From assembly GCF_002553505.1 (NCBI RefSeq), contig NZ_PDCP01000023.1:1-64000 (forward strand): 64,000 nt of DNA, given 5' to 3'. Every line of letters starts with the position of its first letter. Position 1 is the first letter of the stretch. The position numbers and the translations under genes are program-made. This DNA is from Mycolicibacterium agri (lineage in GTDB: Bacteria; Actinomycetota; Actinomycetes; Mycobacteriales; Mycobacteriaceae). Shown piece after piece: positions 9,648 through 18,370 of the stretch. The notes under the pieces were generated by a model. That model had not been told where the DNA came from. It saw nothing but the letters and a program-made list of their open reading frames with translations, and did no database searches.

Positions 9648-11419
9648 AGACCAACATCCAGACGAAGAAACCCATCACCACGGTACCGCTCCGCGCACGC
9701 CGAACGCCGCACCTTGCCACTCGTCGTAATAGGAATCGAACCCGGCGCCACCAACACCAAATCAGCCACCCGCACACTGTGGGACTGCGAAACCGTCGTT
9801 ATCACTTCGCGTTTGACAGTCTGCAATCTGCGCAGTGTCTCTTCGTCTTCGCCGCGGTTCTTGATTTCGGCGATCACCACCAGCCGCTCGGTACGTCCAT
9901 CGGGGATCGCGATGGCGGCAACCCGCCGACCGGTGACCTCTTGGATCGTGGCTTCGATGTCGTCGGGGTAATGGTTGCGTCCGTCGACGATCAGCAGGTC
10001 CTTGATCCGACCGATGATGAGCAACTCGCCTTGTGACATCACCCCTAAGTCCCCGGTACGCAACCACCCCGACCGCGGCGTGCCCGGCGACGGATTGACC
10101 AACTCGACCCCGAACGTGCGCTGCGACAATTCCCGATTGCGCCAATAACCACCGGCGACGTTGTCACCATGCACCCAGATCTCGCCCACCTTCGACGCCG
10201 GACACTCCGCCCGCGTCTCCGGATCAACGATGCGCACCGTCGACGCCCGAGGCGGACCGTAATTCACCAACTCCGTCGCCCCATCACCCTCACTACACAC
10301 CGCATAACCCGCAGCCAACTTCTCGTAATCGAAACGAACTCTGGCCGGCGCATGACCCTTCGGCGCGGACGTCACATAGAGCGTCGCTTCCGCGAGGCCG
10401 TAAGAGGGTCGTACCGTGTCGCTGGGCAGACCGAAACGCGAGAACCGGTCATTGAAACGCTGAATCGTCGCGGCGTGAATGCGTTCACTGCCACTGATGA
10501 TGCCCAGCACACCACCCAGATCCAGCCCCGCCATATCCTCATCCGACGTACGACGAGCCGCCAACTCAAACGCGAAATTCGGCGCCGCCGACCACGACGG
10601 GCTGTTGACCGCCAACAACTGCATCCACCGAGCCGGCCTCTGCAGAAACGCCACCGGGCTCATCAGAAACGCTGGCCGCCCGACGGTTTCACCTGACACC
10701 GCGCTTGGCACCAGCAGCGGAGCAAAGACGCCTTGCACCATCCCCATGTCGTGAAAGAAGGGCAGCCACGAGACGAAGGTGATGTCGGACGGCGGAACTT
10801 TGGCGCGATGCTCGAAGTAGTCGGCAAAAATCTGGCCCAGGTTGGCCAACACGTTCTGGTGAGTGACGACGACACCGGCCGGCCGCCGAGTCGAGCCCGA
10901 CGTGTACTGCAGATAGGCCGTCGACGAATAAGGACCCAAGCCCACATCCGCCATCAACGGCGAATCGAAGTCCAGCGCATCGATCTCGATCACTCGCGGC
11001 GCGGCCGCACCTGTGCGCCCGCCGGCATACGGCAACACTTCTGCGACCACTGCCGAGGTTGTCAGTAATACCGCCGGCGAGCAGTCTTCCAGTGCTCCCG
11101 ACACCCGTTCGTCATAGCCGCCGAATTGGGGCGCCGGGAGCGGGACGGCGATGAGTCCCGCCTGCATCGCACCGTAGAACGCGACGATATAGTCAAGACC
11201 CTGGGGAGCCAAGATCGCCGCTCGATCGCCAATCGAGGCGCATAGCAACAACTCTCGCGCGATAATGCGCGCTCGTTGTGCGAGCTGCGACCACGTCAGG
11301 CTCTCGGCGAACCCTGATGGATTTACCTCGTAGTCGATGAACGTATATGCGATGTCGTCCGGCTGTCGCCGAGCACGGTTCATGAGAACCGATGGAACAA
11401 AATGCTCTTTTAAACGCAT
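9644..11419 (-). CDS. Long-chain fatty-acid--AMP ligase (FAAL, FadD family)
   Basis: A 591-residue adenylate-forming enzyme. FAALs activate a fatty acid as acyl-adenylate and pass it to a partner PKS acyl carrier protein instead of CoA. The phosphate-binding loop reads YTSGSTRRPAG, and the body has the mycobacterial FadD21/FadD23-type layout (e.g. SWLPFFHDMGM, RTGDLGV near the C-terminal third, SGKVRRSACAERY at the end). I chose the ATG at 11419 (MRLKEHFVPS), preceded by GAGAGG, over the open frame extending about 41 codons further, whose sequence is not FAAL-like. Its stop overlaps the start of the ACP-first PKS (ATGA), matching a FAAL-to-loading-ACP hand-off. Chain length and specificity cannot be read from the sequence. 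Confidence 0.92.
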   Translation of the reverse strand: MRLKEHFVPSVLMNRARRQPDDIAYTFIDYEVNPSGFAESLTWSQLAQRARIIARELLLCASIGDRAAILAPQGLDYIVAFYGAMQAGLIAVPLPAPQFGGYDERVSGALEDCSPAVLLTTSAVVAEVLPYAGGRTGAAAPRVIEIDALDFDSPLMADVGLGPYSSTAYLQYTSGSTRRPAGVVVTHQNVLANLGQIFADYFEHRAKVPPSDITFVSWLPFFHDMGMVQGVFAPLLVPSAVSGETVGRPAFLMSPVAFLQRPARWMQLLAVNSPSWSAAPNFAFELAARRTSDEDMAGLDLGGVLGIISGSERIHAATIQRFNDRFSRFGLPSDTVRPSYGLAEATLYVTSAPKGHAPARVRFDYEKLAAGYAVCSEGDGATELVNYGPPRASTVRIVDPETRAECPASKVGEIWVHGDNVAGGYWRNRELSQRTFGVELVNPSPGTPRSGWLRTGDLGVMSQGELLIIGRIKDLLIVDGRNHYPDDIEATIQEVTGRRVAAIAIPDGRTERLVVIAEIKNRGEDEETLRRLQTVKREVITTVSQSHSVRVADLVLVAPGSIPITTSGKVRRSACAERYRGDGFLRLDVGL

Positions 11420-11886
11420 TGCAGCGCCTCTCGGTCGGTCTGGGCGCGAGTGACTGCCCCCCCTGACGGAGCAGACCGGTCCTGGAGTTTTGATGTAAGC
11501 CCTGACCACCCAAAGGCCAGAGGTTTGCGCAATCGACATCACCGGAAGACCGAGCTCAGCCTCCGCGTCGATTACTGGCTTGACGCTGCCGCCAATATTA
11601 GGGTCGGCCGAGAACGGATGGAAGGCGTTTTCGCCAAAATATTCACTGCCAATTCGTCTCTCGACGAAAGGCGCAGCTCAGACCTCAGTTTGTTGCTTAG
11701 GCTGGGATAACTCTTTCAGCACAACGATGTTGACATCAAAACGATGTCGACCGACCGCATCTACCGCCGCTTCTGCTGGATCAGAGTGCGCGAGCCTCCA
11801 TCGCCTACACCTGCTGCAGGCTTTCGATGCAGCGCTCAGTAGCCGCCATGTCACCGTGCCATTGGACGATGGCTCATGCCGCCCAG
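11420..11886. other. 467-bp gap upstream of the FAAL-PKS operon
   Basis: No convincing gene. It separates the thioesterase gene from the FAAL gene on the same strand and is locally AT-richer than its surroundings. It holds a 17-bp dyad at 11732-11748 and, on the minus strand, a TAATAT hexamer at 11600-11595 that could be a -10 element giving a leader of about 170 nt. Short open frames on either strand show no family signature. Confidence 0.6.
11732..11748. promoter_or_regulatory. Dyad GACATC-N5-GATGTC, possible operator
   Basis: Perfect 6-bp inverted repeat with a 5-bp spacer, with a further CGATGT half-site directly adjacent at 11725-11730. It lies in the only long gap of the PKS locus, so a transcription-factor site is plausible. 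The regulator is unknown. Confidence 0.35.
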
Positions 11887-12690
11887 TCACAACGCGGATT
11901 TGTTCGGATGACCTTTGCTGGCGCAGCATGACGTGAGTCTGTCTTCGATCTCGGTAACGAGCTCGAACAGGTTGTCGTTGATATAGAAATGGTGACCGGG
12001 AAAGACCCGCGCGCTGAATTCCGCTGTCGTTCGCCGAGACCAGCCCTGGACTTTCTCGTAGGTCGCGACGTCGTCATCATCACCGAGGAAGGCGAAGATC
12101 GGGCATGACACGGCCGCGTCGACTGGACATTCGTAGTTTGCGATGGCCTTGAGTCCTCGGAGTGTGGGCAAGATTCTTGCGGCGAACTCTTCGTCCTCTA
12201 AGAACTCCGGGTTCGCTCCGGTCATCGCAGTGACCGCATCGAGAAGACCGCGGTCGGACTCCGGAATGTAGTCGTAGCCAATCTGACCTGGCGCAGCACA
12301 GGCGGATACGAATAGCGCTGCAATCCGCCCGCCTGCCGCTTCGAATCGACGGGCGACATCAAAGGCGACCAAAGCTCCCATGCTGTGGCCGAAGAACGCA
12401 ACGGTCCCGTCGGCCCGATGTGCCGGGGACAACAGTCGGCACGCGCCTTCGGCAAGATCGGAAATGCTGGTGAAGGAAGCGAGATCGTGGATGCCAGATC
12501 GTCCGGGGTAACGAACGGCCAAGCACTTGACGTCGCTTGAAAACGATTTGGCGAACGGCACGTAGTACTCCGCCGATCCGCCAGCATGCGGAAACACGTA
12601 GAGCGTCGACGTGCAGCCGGGCATGCGGCCACAGTACCGACGGCGACGCGTTCGCATAGCCCGACCGCCAACAACTTCCACCGTCGGCAT
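11887..12690 (-). CDS. Type II thioesterase (TesA-like)
   Basis: A 267-residue alpha/beta hydrolase of the kind that clears or releases acyl chains from PKS/NRPS carrier proteins. It opens with the family motif (LYVFPHAGGSAEYY), has the nucleophile elbow GHSMGA, an acidic turn (FLGDDDDV) and a late His in PGHHFY, i.e. Ser-Asp-His in order. ATG at 12690 is chosen because AAGGA precedes it with a 7-nt spacer and the residues further upstream are not thioesterase-like. It lies upstream of the FAAL-PKS genes on the same strand, so it probably serves that pathway, perhaps as its own transcript given the 467-bp gap. M. tuberculosis TesA is the obvious analogue. Confidence 0.88.
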   Translation of the reverse strand: MPTVEVVGGRAMRTRRRRYCGRMPGCTSTLYVFPHAGGSAEYYVPFAKSFSSDVKCLAVRYPGRSGIHDLASFTSISDLAEGACRLLSPAHRADGTVAFFGHSMGALVAFDVARRFEAAGGRIAALFVSACAAPGQIGYDYIPESDRGLLDAVTAMTGANPEFLEDEEFAARILPTLRGLKAIANYECPVDAAVSCPIFAFLGDDDDVATYEKVQGWSRRTTAEFSARVFPGHHFYINDNLFELVTEIEDRLTSCCASKGHPNKSAL

Positions 12691-12720
12691 AGGCAGATCC
12701 TTGCGAGCGAAACAACTTTC

Positions 12721-12735
12721 AGGCGTGACACGCCT
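12721..12735. promoter_or_regulatory. Palindrome AGGCGTGACACGCCT in the thioesterase leader
   Basis: Perfect 7-bp arms around one base, 30 bp before the thioesterase start. It could be an operator or a leader hairpin. No regulator gene is adjacent. Confidence 0.35.
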
Positions 12736-12783
12736 GCGGTGCTCAGTCCACGAGACGTCTTTCATCGCCGCCCCGCTGCGGCA

Positions 12784-12833
12784 GGGCGGGTCTGTGGCCG
12801 ACACGCCGTGAGAATTCGGGAGTTTACGCCCGC
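12784..12833 (-). repeat. Palindromic intergenic element, family 2, copy 1
   Basis: In the gap between the divergent thioesterase and oxidoreductase genes. Read on the minus strand it shares the ordered blocks (AAACTC, CACGGCGTGTCGGC, AGAC, CGCCC) with 15031-15090, and it ends in GGCGGG/CCCGCC-type arms. Confidence 0.55.
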
Positions 12834-12931
12834 CTGGGGCGTGGCTCGGCGTAGTCGACTGAAGTAGTCGACTACTCACCTTCGTGGGTGGGGCGGCACC
12901 GAGAATATGCGCATCGGGAAGGCGGTGGCCT

Positions 12932-14086
12932 ATGGCGAAATTCGACGTCGGCGTCGTGGAGTACCTGGCCAACAGTCGGCTCGGCCCCAACCCCATGGTG
13001 CGAAACAGCTTGATGACCGCTCAGGCAGCGCGGGCCGATTCGCTCTGGGTGCCCGATCATCTGAATTCGCTGTTTCCCCGATCGGTGATGAAGAAGCCAT
13101 ATGTGGGCGCGGCGGCGTTGATGCCCCGGCCTGACGCGTGCCTCGAGCCGTGGACCATGCTCGGCAACATCGCCGCGAAGAATCGCATCCGTCGGCTGAA
13201 ACTCGGCTTGGCGGTCACCGACACTGGCCGACGCAATCCAGCGGTCACGGCGCAGGCGGTGGCGACGCTTCACCTGCTGACCAAGGGCCGCGCGATCCTC
13301 GGCATCGGCACCGGCGAACGGGAGGGCAACGAACCCTACGGGGTGGACTGGGCAAAGCCGGTGGGCCGGTTCATCGAGGCGATGGCGACGATCCGGGCGC
13401 TGTGGAACTCGGGCGGCAAGCCCGTCACCCGCGACTCGGAGTTCTACCCGCTGCACAACGCGACGTTCGACCTTCCGCCCTACAAGGGCAAATGGCCGGA
13501 GGTCTGGGTCGCCTCGCACCGTCCGCGAATGCTGCGGGCCACCGGACGCTACGCCGACGGCTGGTTCCCCGCCGCACTCTTCGAGCCGGCCGACTACAAG
13601 GCGGGACTGGAAACCGTGCGCGCGGCCGCATCCGACTCCGGTCGAGACCCGACATCGATCAGCGCGGCGAACTTCTTCTACGTCGTCACCGGCCGAAGCC
13701 GCGACGATATCGACGAAGCGCTCGACTGCGTGGCGATGAAGACTTTCGGGCTGCTGGTCCCTGGGGATGCGTGGCAGCGGCACGGCGGCCACCATCCGAT
13801 GGGCGACGGTTTCGGCGGCTACCAGGACATCATTCCGCAGGTACTCGACGAGCAGACGGTGTTGTCATACACCGCGCAGGTACCGGTGTCACTGCTGCAG
13901 CAGTGCCTGCTCACGGGTACGCCGGACGAAATCGTCGACCAGGTGGCCGAGTGGCGCGATTTCGGCCTCGAGTACGGCGTCTTCGCCAACGCCAGCCTTA
14001 TGCAGCCCAGCTTCAAGAAGGCCGTGGCCGCCAGCGCGCCGTTCCTGCAGATGCTGCGGAAGGTGAGGAAGCTCGGATCGCCGTGA
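12932..14086 (+). CDS. F420-dependent LLM-class oxidoreductase, phthiodiolone ketoreductase-like
   Basis: A 384-residue luciferase-like (TIM-barrel) protein. Family knowledge places the closest remembered relative as Rv2951c of M. tuberculosis, the F420-dependent ketoreductase that converts phthiodiolones to phthiotriols during PDIM/phenolglycolipid synthesis; long stretches match (EPWTMLGN, RRNPAVTAQA, GIGTGEREGNEPYGV, RATGRYADGW, DEQTVLSYTA). ATG at 12932 is chosen (GGAAGG upstream); the residues before it are not conserved. It diverges from the thioesterase gene. Its position next to a PKS locus suggests reduction of a keto group on the polyketide product, but that is inference, and many paralogues of this family exist in mycobacteria. 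Confidence 0.85.
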   Translation: MAKFDVGVVEYLANSRLGPNPMVRNSLMTAQAARADSLWVPDHLNSLFPRSVMKKPYVGAAALMPRPDACLEPWTMLGNIAAKNRIRRLKLGLAVTDTGRRNPAVTAQAVATLHLLTKGRAILGIGTGEREGNEPYGVDWAKPVGRFIEAMATIRALWNSGGKPVTRDSEFYPLHNATFDLPPYKGKWPEVWVASHRPRMLRATGRYADGWFPAALFEPADYKAGLETVRAAASDSGRDPTSISAANFFYVVTGRSRDDIDEALDCVAMKTFGLLVPGDAWQRHGGHHPMGDGFGGYQDIIPQVLDEQTVLSYTAQVPVSLLQQCLLTGTPDEIVDQVAEWRDFGLEYGVFANASLMQPSFKKAVAASAPFLQMLRKVRKLGSP

Positions 14087-14130
14087 GCCCGCCGTAAGCC
14101 GGACCGGCGGTACCGGCTAACCTTCTCCCA

Positions 14131-14160
14131 ATGGTTCGACCGCTGGGAGTGAGTACATGA
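14131..14160 (+). CDS. Nine-codon leaderless upstream ORF coupled to the SDR gene
   Basis: ATG at 14131 follows TAACCT (14118-14123) by exactly 7 nt, the geometry of a leaderless mycobacterial transcript. The nine codons (MVRPLGVST) run over the SDR ribosome-binding site, and the TGA overlaps the SDR ATG as ATGA (14157-14160). A leaderless small ORF coupled to the next gene is a known mycobacterial arrangement; translation here is inferred. Confidence 0.45.
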   Translation: MVRPLGVST

Positions 14161-14981
14161 AGGGCTTCGCGGGGAAAGTCGCCGTCGTCACGGGCGCCGG
14201 GTCCGGGATCGGCCAGGCGTTGGCGATCGAACTCGGGCGCTCCGGCGCAAAGCTGGCGATCAGCGACGTCGACACAGAAGGCCTCGCCGCGACCGAGGAG
14301 CGACTGAACGCCCTCGGCGCACCGGTGAAGGCCGATCGCCTCGACGTCACCGAACGCGAGGCGTTCCAGGCGTACGCCGACGCCGTCAAGGAGCACTACG
14401 GCGTCGTCAACCAGATCTACAACAACGCGGGCATCGCATTCACCGGCAACGTCGAGGTCAGCGAGTTCAAGGACCTCGAACGCGTGATGGACGTCGACTA
14501 CTGGGGCGTCGTCAACGGCACGAAAGTCTTTCTGCCGCACGTGATTGCGTCCGGCGACGGGCACATCATCAACATCTCGAGTGTGTTCGGATTGCTCGCG
14601 GTGCCGGGCCAGGCCGCCTACAACGCCGCCAAGTTCGCGGTGCGCGGCTTCACCGAAGCGCTGCGCCAAGAGATGCTGGTGTCGGGCCATCCCGTAAAGG
14701 TCACCTGCGTGCACCCCGGCGGCGTGAAGACCGCGATCGCGCGCAATGCGACCGCCGCGGAGGGGCTGGACAGGGACGAGCTGGCGAAAACCTTCGACAA
14801 GAGGTTGGCCAGCACGTCGCCGCAGAAGGCGGCGCGCATCATCCTCGACGGCGTGCGCAAAAACAAGGCCCGCGTGCTCGTCGGCAACGACGCCCGCGCG
14901 CTCGACGTCCTGACCCGCGCCACCGGAGCGGGCTATCAGCGGGTGGTCGCCGCGGTGACATCGCGGACGATGCCGCACTAG
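14157..14981 (+). CDS. Short-chain dehydrogenase/reductase (Rv1245c-like)
   Basis: A 274-residue classical SDR: Rossmann motif TGAGSGIG near residue 13, NNAG near 90, catalytic Ser in ISSVFG, and YNAAK carrying the Tyr and Lys. The fold uses NAD(P)H to reduce or oxidise a carbonyl or alcohol; the substrate is unknown. GGGAGTG precedes the ATG, and a nine-codon ORF overlaps the start. It lies next to lpqZ, as in the Rv1244-Rv1245c order of M. tuberculosis, so it belongs to the conserved backbone rather than to the PKS locus. Confidence 0.9.
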   Translation: MKGFAGKVAVVTGAGSGIGQALAIELGRSGAKLAISDVDTEGLAATEERLNALGAPVKADRLDVTEREAFQAYADAVKEHYGVVNQIYNNAGIAFTGNVEVSEFKDLERVMDVDYWGVVNGTKVFLPHVIASGDGHIINISSVFGLLAVPGQAAYNAAKFAVRGFTEALRQEMLVSGHPVKVTCVHPGGVKTAIARNATAAEGLDRDELAKTFDKRLASTSPQKAARIILDGVRKNKARVLVGNDARALDVLTRATGAGYQRVVAAVTSRTMPH

Positions 14982-15030
14982 CTGGCTCGTCGACGCCTCC
15001 TTCGACGCCGAAGCACCTCGTGGCGCGGCC

Positions 15031-15090
15031 GCGAGCGTGCGCAAACTCGGGATTTTGCACGGCGTGTCGGCTGCAGACACGCCCGCTCGC
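15031..15090 (+). repeat. Palindromic intergenic element, family 2, copy 2
   Basis: About 60 bp with outer arms GCGAGCG/CGCTCGC and an inner GTGTC...GACAC hairpin, in the convergent gap between the SDR and lpqZ genes. Internal blocks match 12784-12833 read on the other strand. Confidence 0.55.
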
Positions 15091-15114
15091 CGTAGAGGAA
15101 AAAGGAAGGACGAG

Positions 15115-15972
15115 CTAGCGGCTGGTTGCGCCCAGCGGGTGCTCGGCGAGGAAACCGTCGACGACCGCGGCCGGATCTGCGCCGTCGGCGACCTGGCGCC
15201 GCAGCTGCACCAGACCAGCGGTGTCCAGCACGCCGGCGACCTCGTTGAGCGCGAGCACCTGCACCTCGGACAGCTCGTTGCGGCGGTACAGCGGCACCAC
15301 GTTCTCCGCTCGAATCAACGCGGTGCGGTCGGTGAGCACCAGCACGTCCTCGGGGATATCCGCGTCGGCCGTCGACGTCCACGCGGCGTTCACCTGTCGG
15401 TCGCGCAGGGCCGTGAAAAGCGCTGCCGTGTCAGGGAATTCGCGAGCCTTGACCGCGCAGTTGCCGATCTTCGCCGGGCGCAGCGTACCGGTGACCTGCC
15501 CGACGCGAAGCGTGTCGCAGTTGCGCACGGCAGCTGTCATGTCGCGGCCGCCCCACGCGTCGGCCGTGGCTTCGGTGACCGCGAGCGCAGGCTTGTCCTC
15601 CGCTGACTCGGCGTACTCGCCCGCGGCCACGCCTTCGGGCAGCGCCGCCACCATGTCGCGGTAGACCTGAGCGGCCGCACGAGCTTTCCCGCCTGGCGCG
15701 AACGTCTCCAGCAGCCGACCGGTGAAGCCGGGCGCGACGATGACCTCGCCGGAATCCAGGCCGACCAACGGGTCGTCCACCACTGCGACGTGGGAGGGGC
15801 TGCCGTGCGTGCGCAGCGCGGCGGCATACAGGTGCGCCAACAGCGTGGATAGTGAGTCGTCGCGGGCGCCGACCGCTATCGAGGTGGATTCACTGCCGCC
15901 GCCGCATCCCACGACGAAGAGCGCTGCGACCAGCGACAATGCGGCAGCGAGCCGACGGGCGGCCATCAGCAC
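15115..15972 (-). CDS. lpqZ: Lipoprotein LpqZ, betaine/choline-type ABC substrate-binding protein
   Basis: A 285-residue exported lipoprotein. The N-terminus has a short basic region, a hydrophobic stretch and the lipobox VVGC, with Cys about residue 23. The mature part resembles OpuAC/ProX-type binding proteins for quaternary amines. No ABC permease or ATPase gene is adjacent, so it may act as an orphan receptor. The start is GTG at 15972 or ATG at 15966; it sits 1 bp after the malic-enzyme stop and is probably cotranscribed with it. Length and position next to the SDR match Rv1244. Confidence 0.75.
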   Translation of the reverse strand: MLMAARRLAAALSLVAALFVVGCGGGSESTSIAVGARDDSLSTLLAHLYAAALRTHGSPSHVAVVDDPLVGLDSGEVIVAPGFTGRLLETFAPGGKARAAAQVYRDMVAALPEGVAAGEYAESAEDKPALAVTEATADAWGGRDMTAAVRNCDTLRVGQVTGTLRPAKIGNCAVKAREFPDTAALFTALRDRQVNAAWTSTADADIPEDVLVLTDRTALIRAENVVPLYRRNELSEVQVLALNEVAGVLDTAGLVQLRRQVADGADPAAVVDGFLAEHPLGATSR

Positions 15973-15973
15973 A

Positions 15974-17152
15974 TCAGGCGTCGTCGGCCCTCAAGGCCGC
16001 CGCGACCGCCTCCGCCACGGCAGGCCGCACCCGCGGGTCCAGCGGGCTGGGAACGATGTATTCGGGCGACGCGTCGTCGCCGACCACGCCGAAGATCGCC
16101 TCGGCCGCAGCCACTTTCATCTTCTCGGTGATGCGGCGAGCACCGGCGTCCAGCGCGCCGCGGAAGACACCGGGGAACGCCAGCACGTTGTTGATCTGGT
16201 TCAGGTAGTCGCTGCGGCCCGTGGCCACCACGGCGGCGTGCCTGGCCGCGATGTCGGGATGGATCTCCGGATCCGGGTTGGACAGCGCGAACACGATGCC
16301 GTTGGGCGCCATCGTCGCGATCAACTCTTCGGGCACGATGCCGCCGGACAGGCCGAGGAACACGTCGGCCCCCTTGAGCGCCTCCACCATTCCGCCGGAC
16401 AGACCGTCGGGGTTGGTGCGCTGCGCCATCTCGAACTTGATCGGGGTCAGATCCTCACGACGCGGGTGCAGGATGCCCTTGGAGTCCAGCAGGGTCATGT
16501 CCGAAACACCTGCGGCCAGAAGGATATTCGCGCAAGCGATACCGGCGGCGCCGACACCGGCGATCACCACACGCAGCGAGGCGATGTCGCGGTCGAGCAC
16601 TTTGGTCGCGCCCAGCATCGCTGCAAGCACCACGATCGCGGTGCCGTGTTGGTCGTCGTGCATCACCGGGCAGTCGAGCGCCTCGATGAGTCGCCGCTCG
16701 ATCTCGAAGCACCGCGGGGCGGAGATGTCCTCGAGGTTGACCGCCCCGAACGTCGGCCGCAGCCGCACCAGGGTCTCGACGATCTCGTCGGGGTCCTTGG
16801 TGTCCAGCACGATCGGGATGGCGTCCAGTTCGCCGTAGGCCTTGAACAGCCCGCACTTGCCCTCCATCACGGGCAGTGCGGCGGCGGGACCGATGTCCCC
16901 GAGGCCGAGCACGGCGCTGCCGTCGCTGACGACCGCGACTAGGCGGTTGGCCCACGTGTAGCGGGCGGCCAACGTGTGGTCTGCGGCGATCGCCCGGCTG
17001 ACCTGCGCTACACCGGGCGTGTAGGCGATCGACAGGGCGCGCTGCGTGTCCAGCGGTGACCGCAGCCCCACGGATAACTTGCCGGCTACATGGGCGTCGA
17101 AGATCTCGTCGTCGGTGACTACGACCTGCGGATCTTCAGCATTTTCCGTCAC
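15974..17152 (-). CDS. mez: NAD(P)-dependent malic enzyme
   Basis: A 392-residue enzyme that oxidatively decarboxylates malate to pyruvate (reversible), linking the TCA cycle to pyruvate. Visible: the malic N-terminal domain ([12 protein letters not shown], then LGLGDIGP and [10 protein letters not shown] with the catalytic Lys), metal-binding residues in FEIERRL and HDDQHGTA, and a Rossmann motif GVGAAGIA near 190. It is the short bacterial form without a phosphotransacetylase tail. The GTG start has TACCCT at 17164-17159, 6 nt upstream, so a leaderless transcript is likely. It is followed by lpqZ and preceded by mdh on the same strand. Confidence 0.93.
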   Translation of the reverse strand: MTENAEDPQVVVTDDEIFDAHVAGKLSVGLRSPLDTQRALSIAYTPGVAQVSRAIAADHTLAARYTWANRLVAVVSDGSAVLGLGDIGPAAALPVMEGKCGLFKAYGELDAIPIVLDTKDPDEIVETLVRLRPTFGAVNLEDISAPRCFEIERRLIEALDCPVMHDDQHGTAIVVLAAMLGATKVLDRDIASLRVVIAGVGAAGIACANILLAAGVSDMTLLDSKGILHPRREDLTPIKFEMAQRTNPDGLSGGMVEALKGADVFLGLSGGIVPEELIATMAPNGIVFALSNPDPEIHPDIAARHAAVVATGRSDYLNQINNVLAFPGVFRGALDAGARRITEKMKVAAAEAIFGVVGDDASPEYIVPSPLDPRVRPAVAEAVAAALRADDA

Positions 17153-17237
17153 GCGCTCAGGGTAGCGACGAACTGGTAGGTAACCTAATGGCTTTTTCGG
17201 GACGCGCCGGACGGCGCACCGCCCAGGGCACCCAACG

Positions 17238-18227
17238 TCAGATCAGGCCCAGCTCCTTGACCGCCTTGCGCTCGTCGGCCAGTTCCGCGGTCGTCTTGTC
17301 GATCCGGCTGCGGGAGAAGTCGTCGATCTCCAGCCCCTGCACGATCGACCAATTGCCGTCTTTGGTCGTGACCGGGAACGACGAGATGAGCCCCTCGGGC
17401 ACGCCGTAGCTGCCGTCGGAGTACACCGCCATTGACACCCAGTCGTCGGCCGGGGTGCCGAGCAGCCAGTCGCGGGCGGCGTCGATGGTTGCCGACGCGG
17501 CCGACGCGGCCGACGAGGCGCCGCGGGCCTCGATGATCGCCGCGCCGCGCTTGGCGACGGTGGGGATGAAGTCGTTCTCGATCCAGTTCTGGTCGTTGAC
17601 GACCTCGGCGGCGTTCTTGCCGCCCACCTCGGCGTGGAAGATGTCGGGGTACTGGGTGGCCGAGTGGTTGCCCCAGATCGTGATCTTCTTGATGTCGGTG
17701 ACCTTGGCCCCGGTCTTCTTCGCCAGCTGGCTGATCGCCCGGTTGTGGTCGAGGCGGGTCAGCGCCGTGAACCGCTCCTTGGGGATGTCAGGCGCATTGC
17801 TCATCGCGATCAGGGCGTTGGTGTTGGCCGGGTTGCCGGTGACACCGATGCGGATGTCGTCGGCGGCCACCTCGTTGAGCGCCTTGCCCTGGGCGGTGAA
17901 GATCGCGCCGTTGGCCTCCAGCAGGTCGCTGCGCTCCATGCCCGGGCCGCGCGGACGCGCGCCGACGAGCAGCGCCAGGTTCGCGCCGTCGAAGATCTTG
18001 TTGGCGTCCGAGCCGGTCTCGACACCGGCGAGCAGCGGGAACGCGCAGTCGTCGAGCTCCATCACGACACCCTCGAGCGCCTTGAGGGCCGGCTCGATCT
18101 CGAGCAGGCGCAGCTCGATCGGGCGGTCCGGGCCGAGCAATGAGCCGCTCGCCAAGCGGAACAGCAGGCTGTAGCCGATCTGGCCGGCGGCTCCGGTCAC
18201 CGCGACCTTGAGTGGAGAAGTGCTCAC
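17238..18227 (-). CDS. mdh: Malate dehydrogenase
   Basis: A 329-residue NAD-dependent enzyme interconverting malate and oxaloacetate in the TCA cycle. Motifs: [15 protein letters not shown] at the N-terminus, the substrate loop [30 protein letters not shown] and the catalytic-His region [15 protein letters not shown] start with AAGGAG 8 nt upstream. It diverges from corA, as the Rv1240/Rv1239c pair does. Confidence 0.97.
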   Translation of the reverse strand: MSTSPLKVAVTGAAGQIGYSLLFRLASGSLLGPDRPIELRLLEIEPALKALEGVVMELDDCAFPLLAGVETGSDANKIFDGANLALLVGARPRGPGMERSDLLEANGAIFTAQGKALNEVAADDIRIGVTGNPANTNALIAMSNAPDIPKERFTALTRLDHNRAISQLAKKTGAKVTDIKKITIWGNHSATQYPDIFHAEVGGKNAAEVVNDQNWIENDFIPTVAKRGAAIIEARGASSAASAASATIDAARDWLLGTPADDWVSMAVYSDGSYGVPEGLISSFPVTTKDGNWSIVQGLEIDDFSRSRIDKTTAELADERKAVKELGLI

Positions 18228-18370
18228 GTCTCAGGCTCCTTGCGAAGAGAGGATTTCCGCCGTCGAAACTAGCGCACCGCCGTCAGCGCCGAACCGCCGG
18301 GACACCACCGCCCGCGCGTAGCATTGGCCGAGGCCGTATCTGGGCTTGTGCGGTGTCAGGAGGTTGACTC

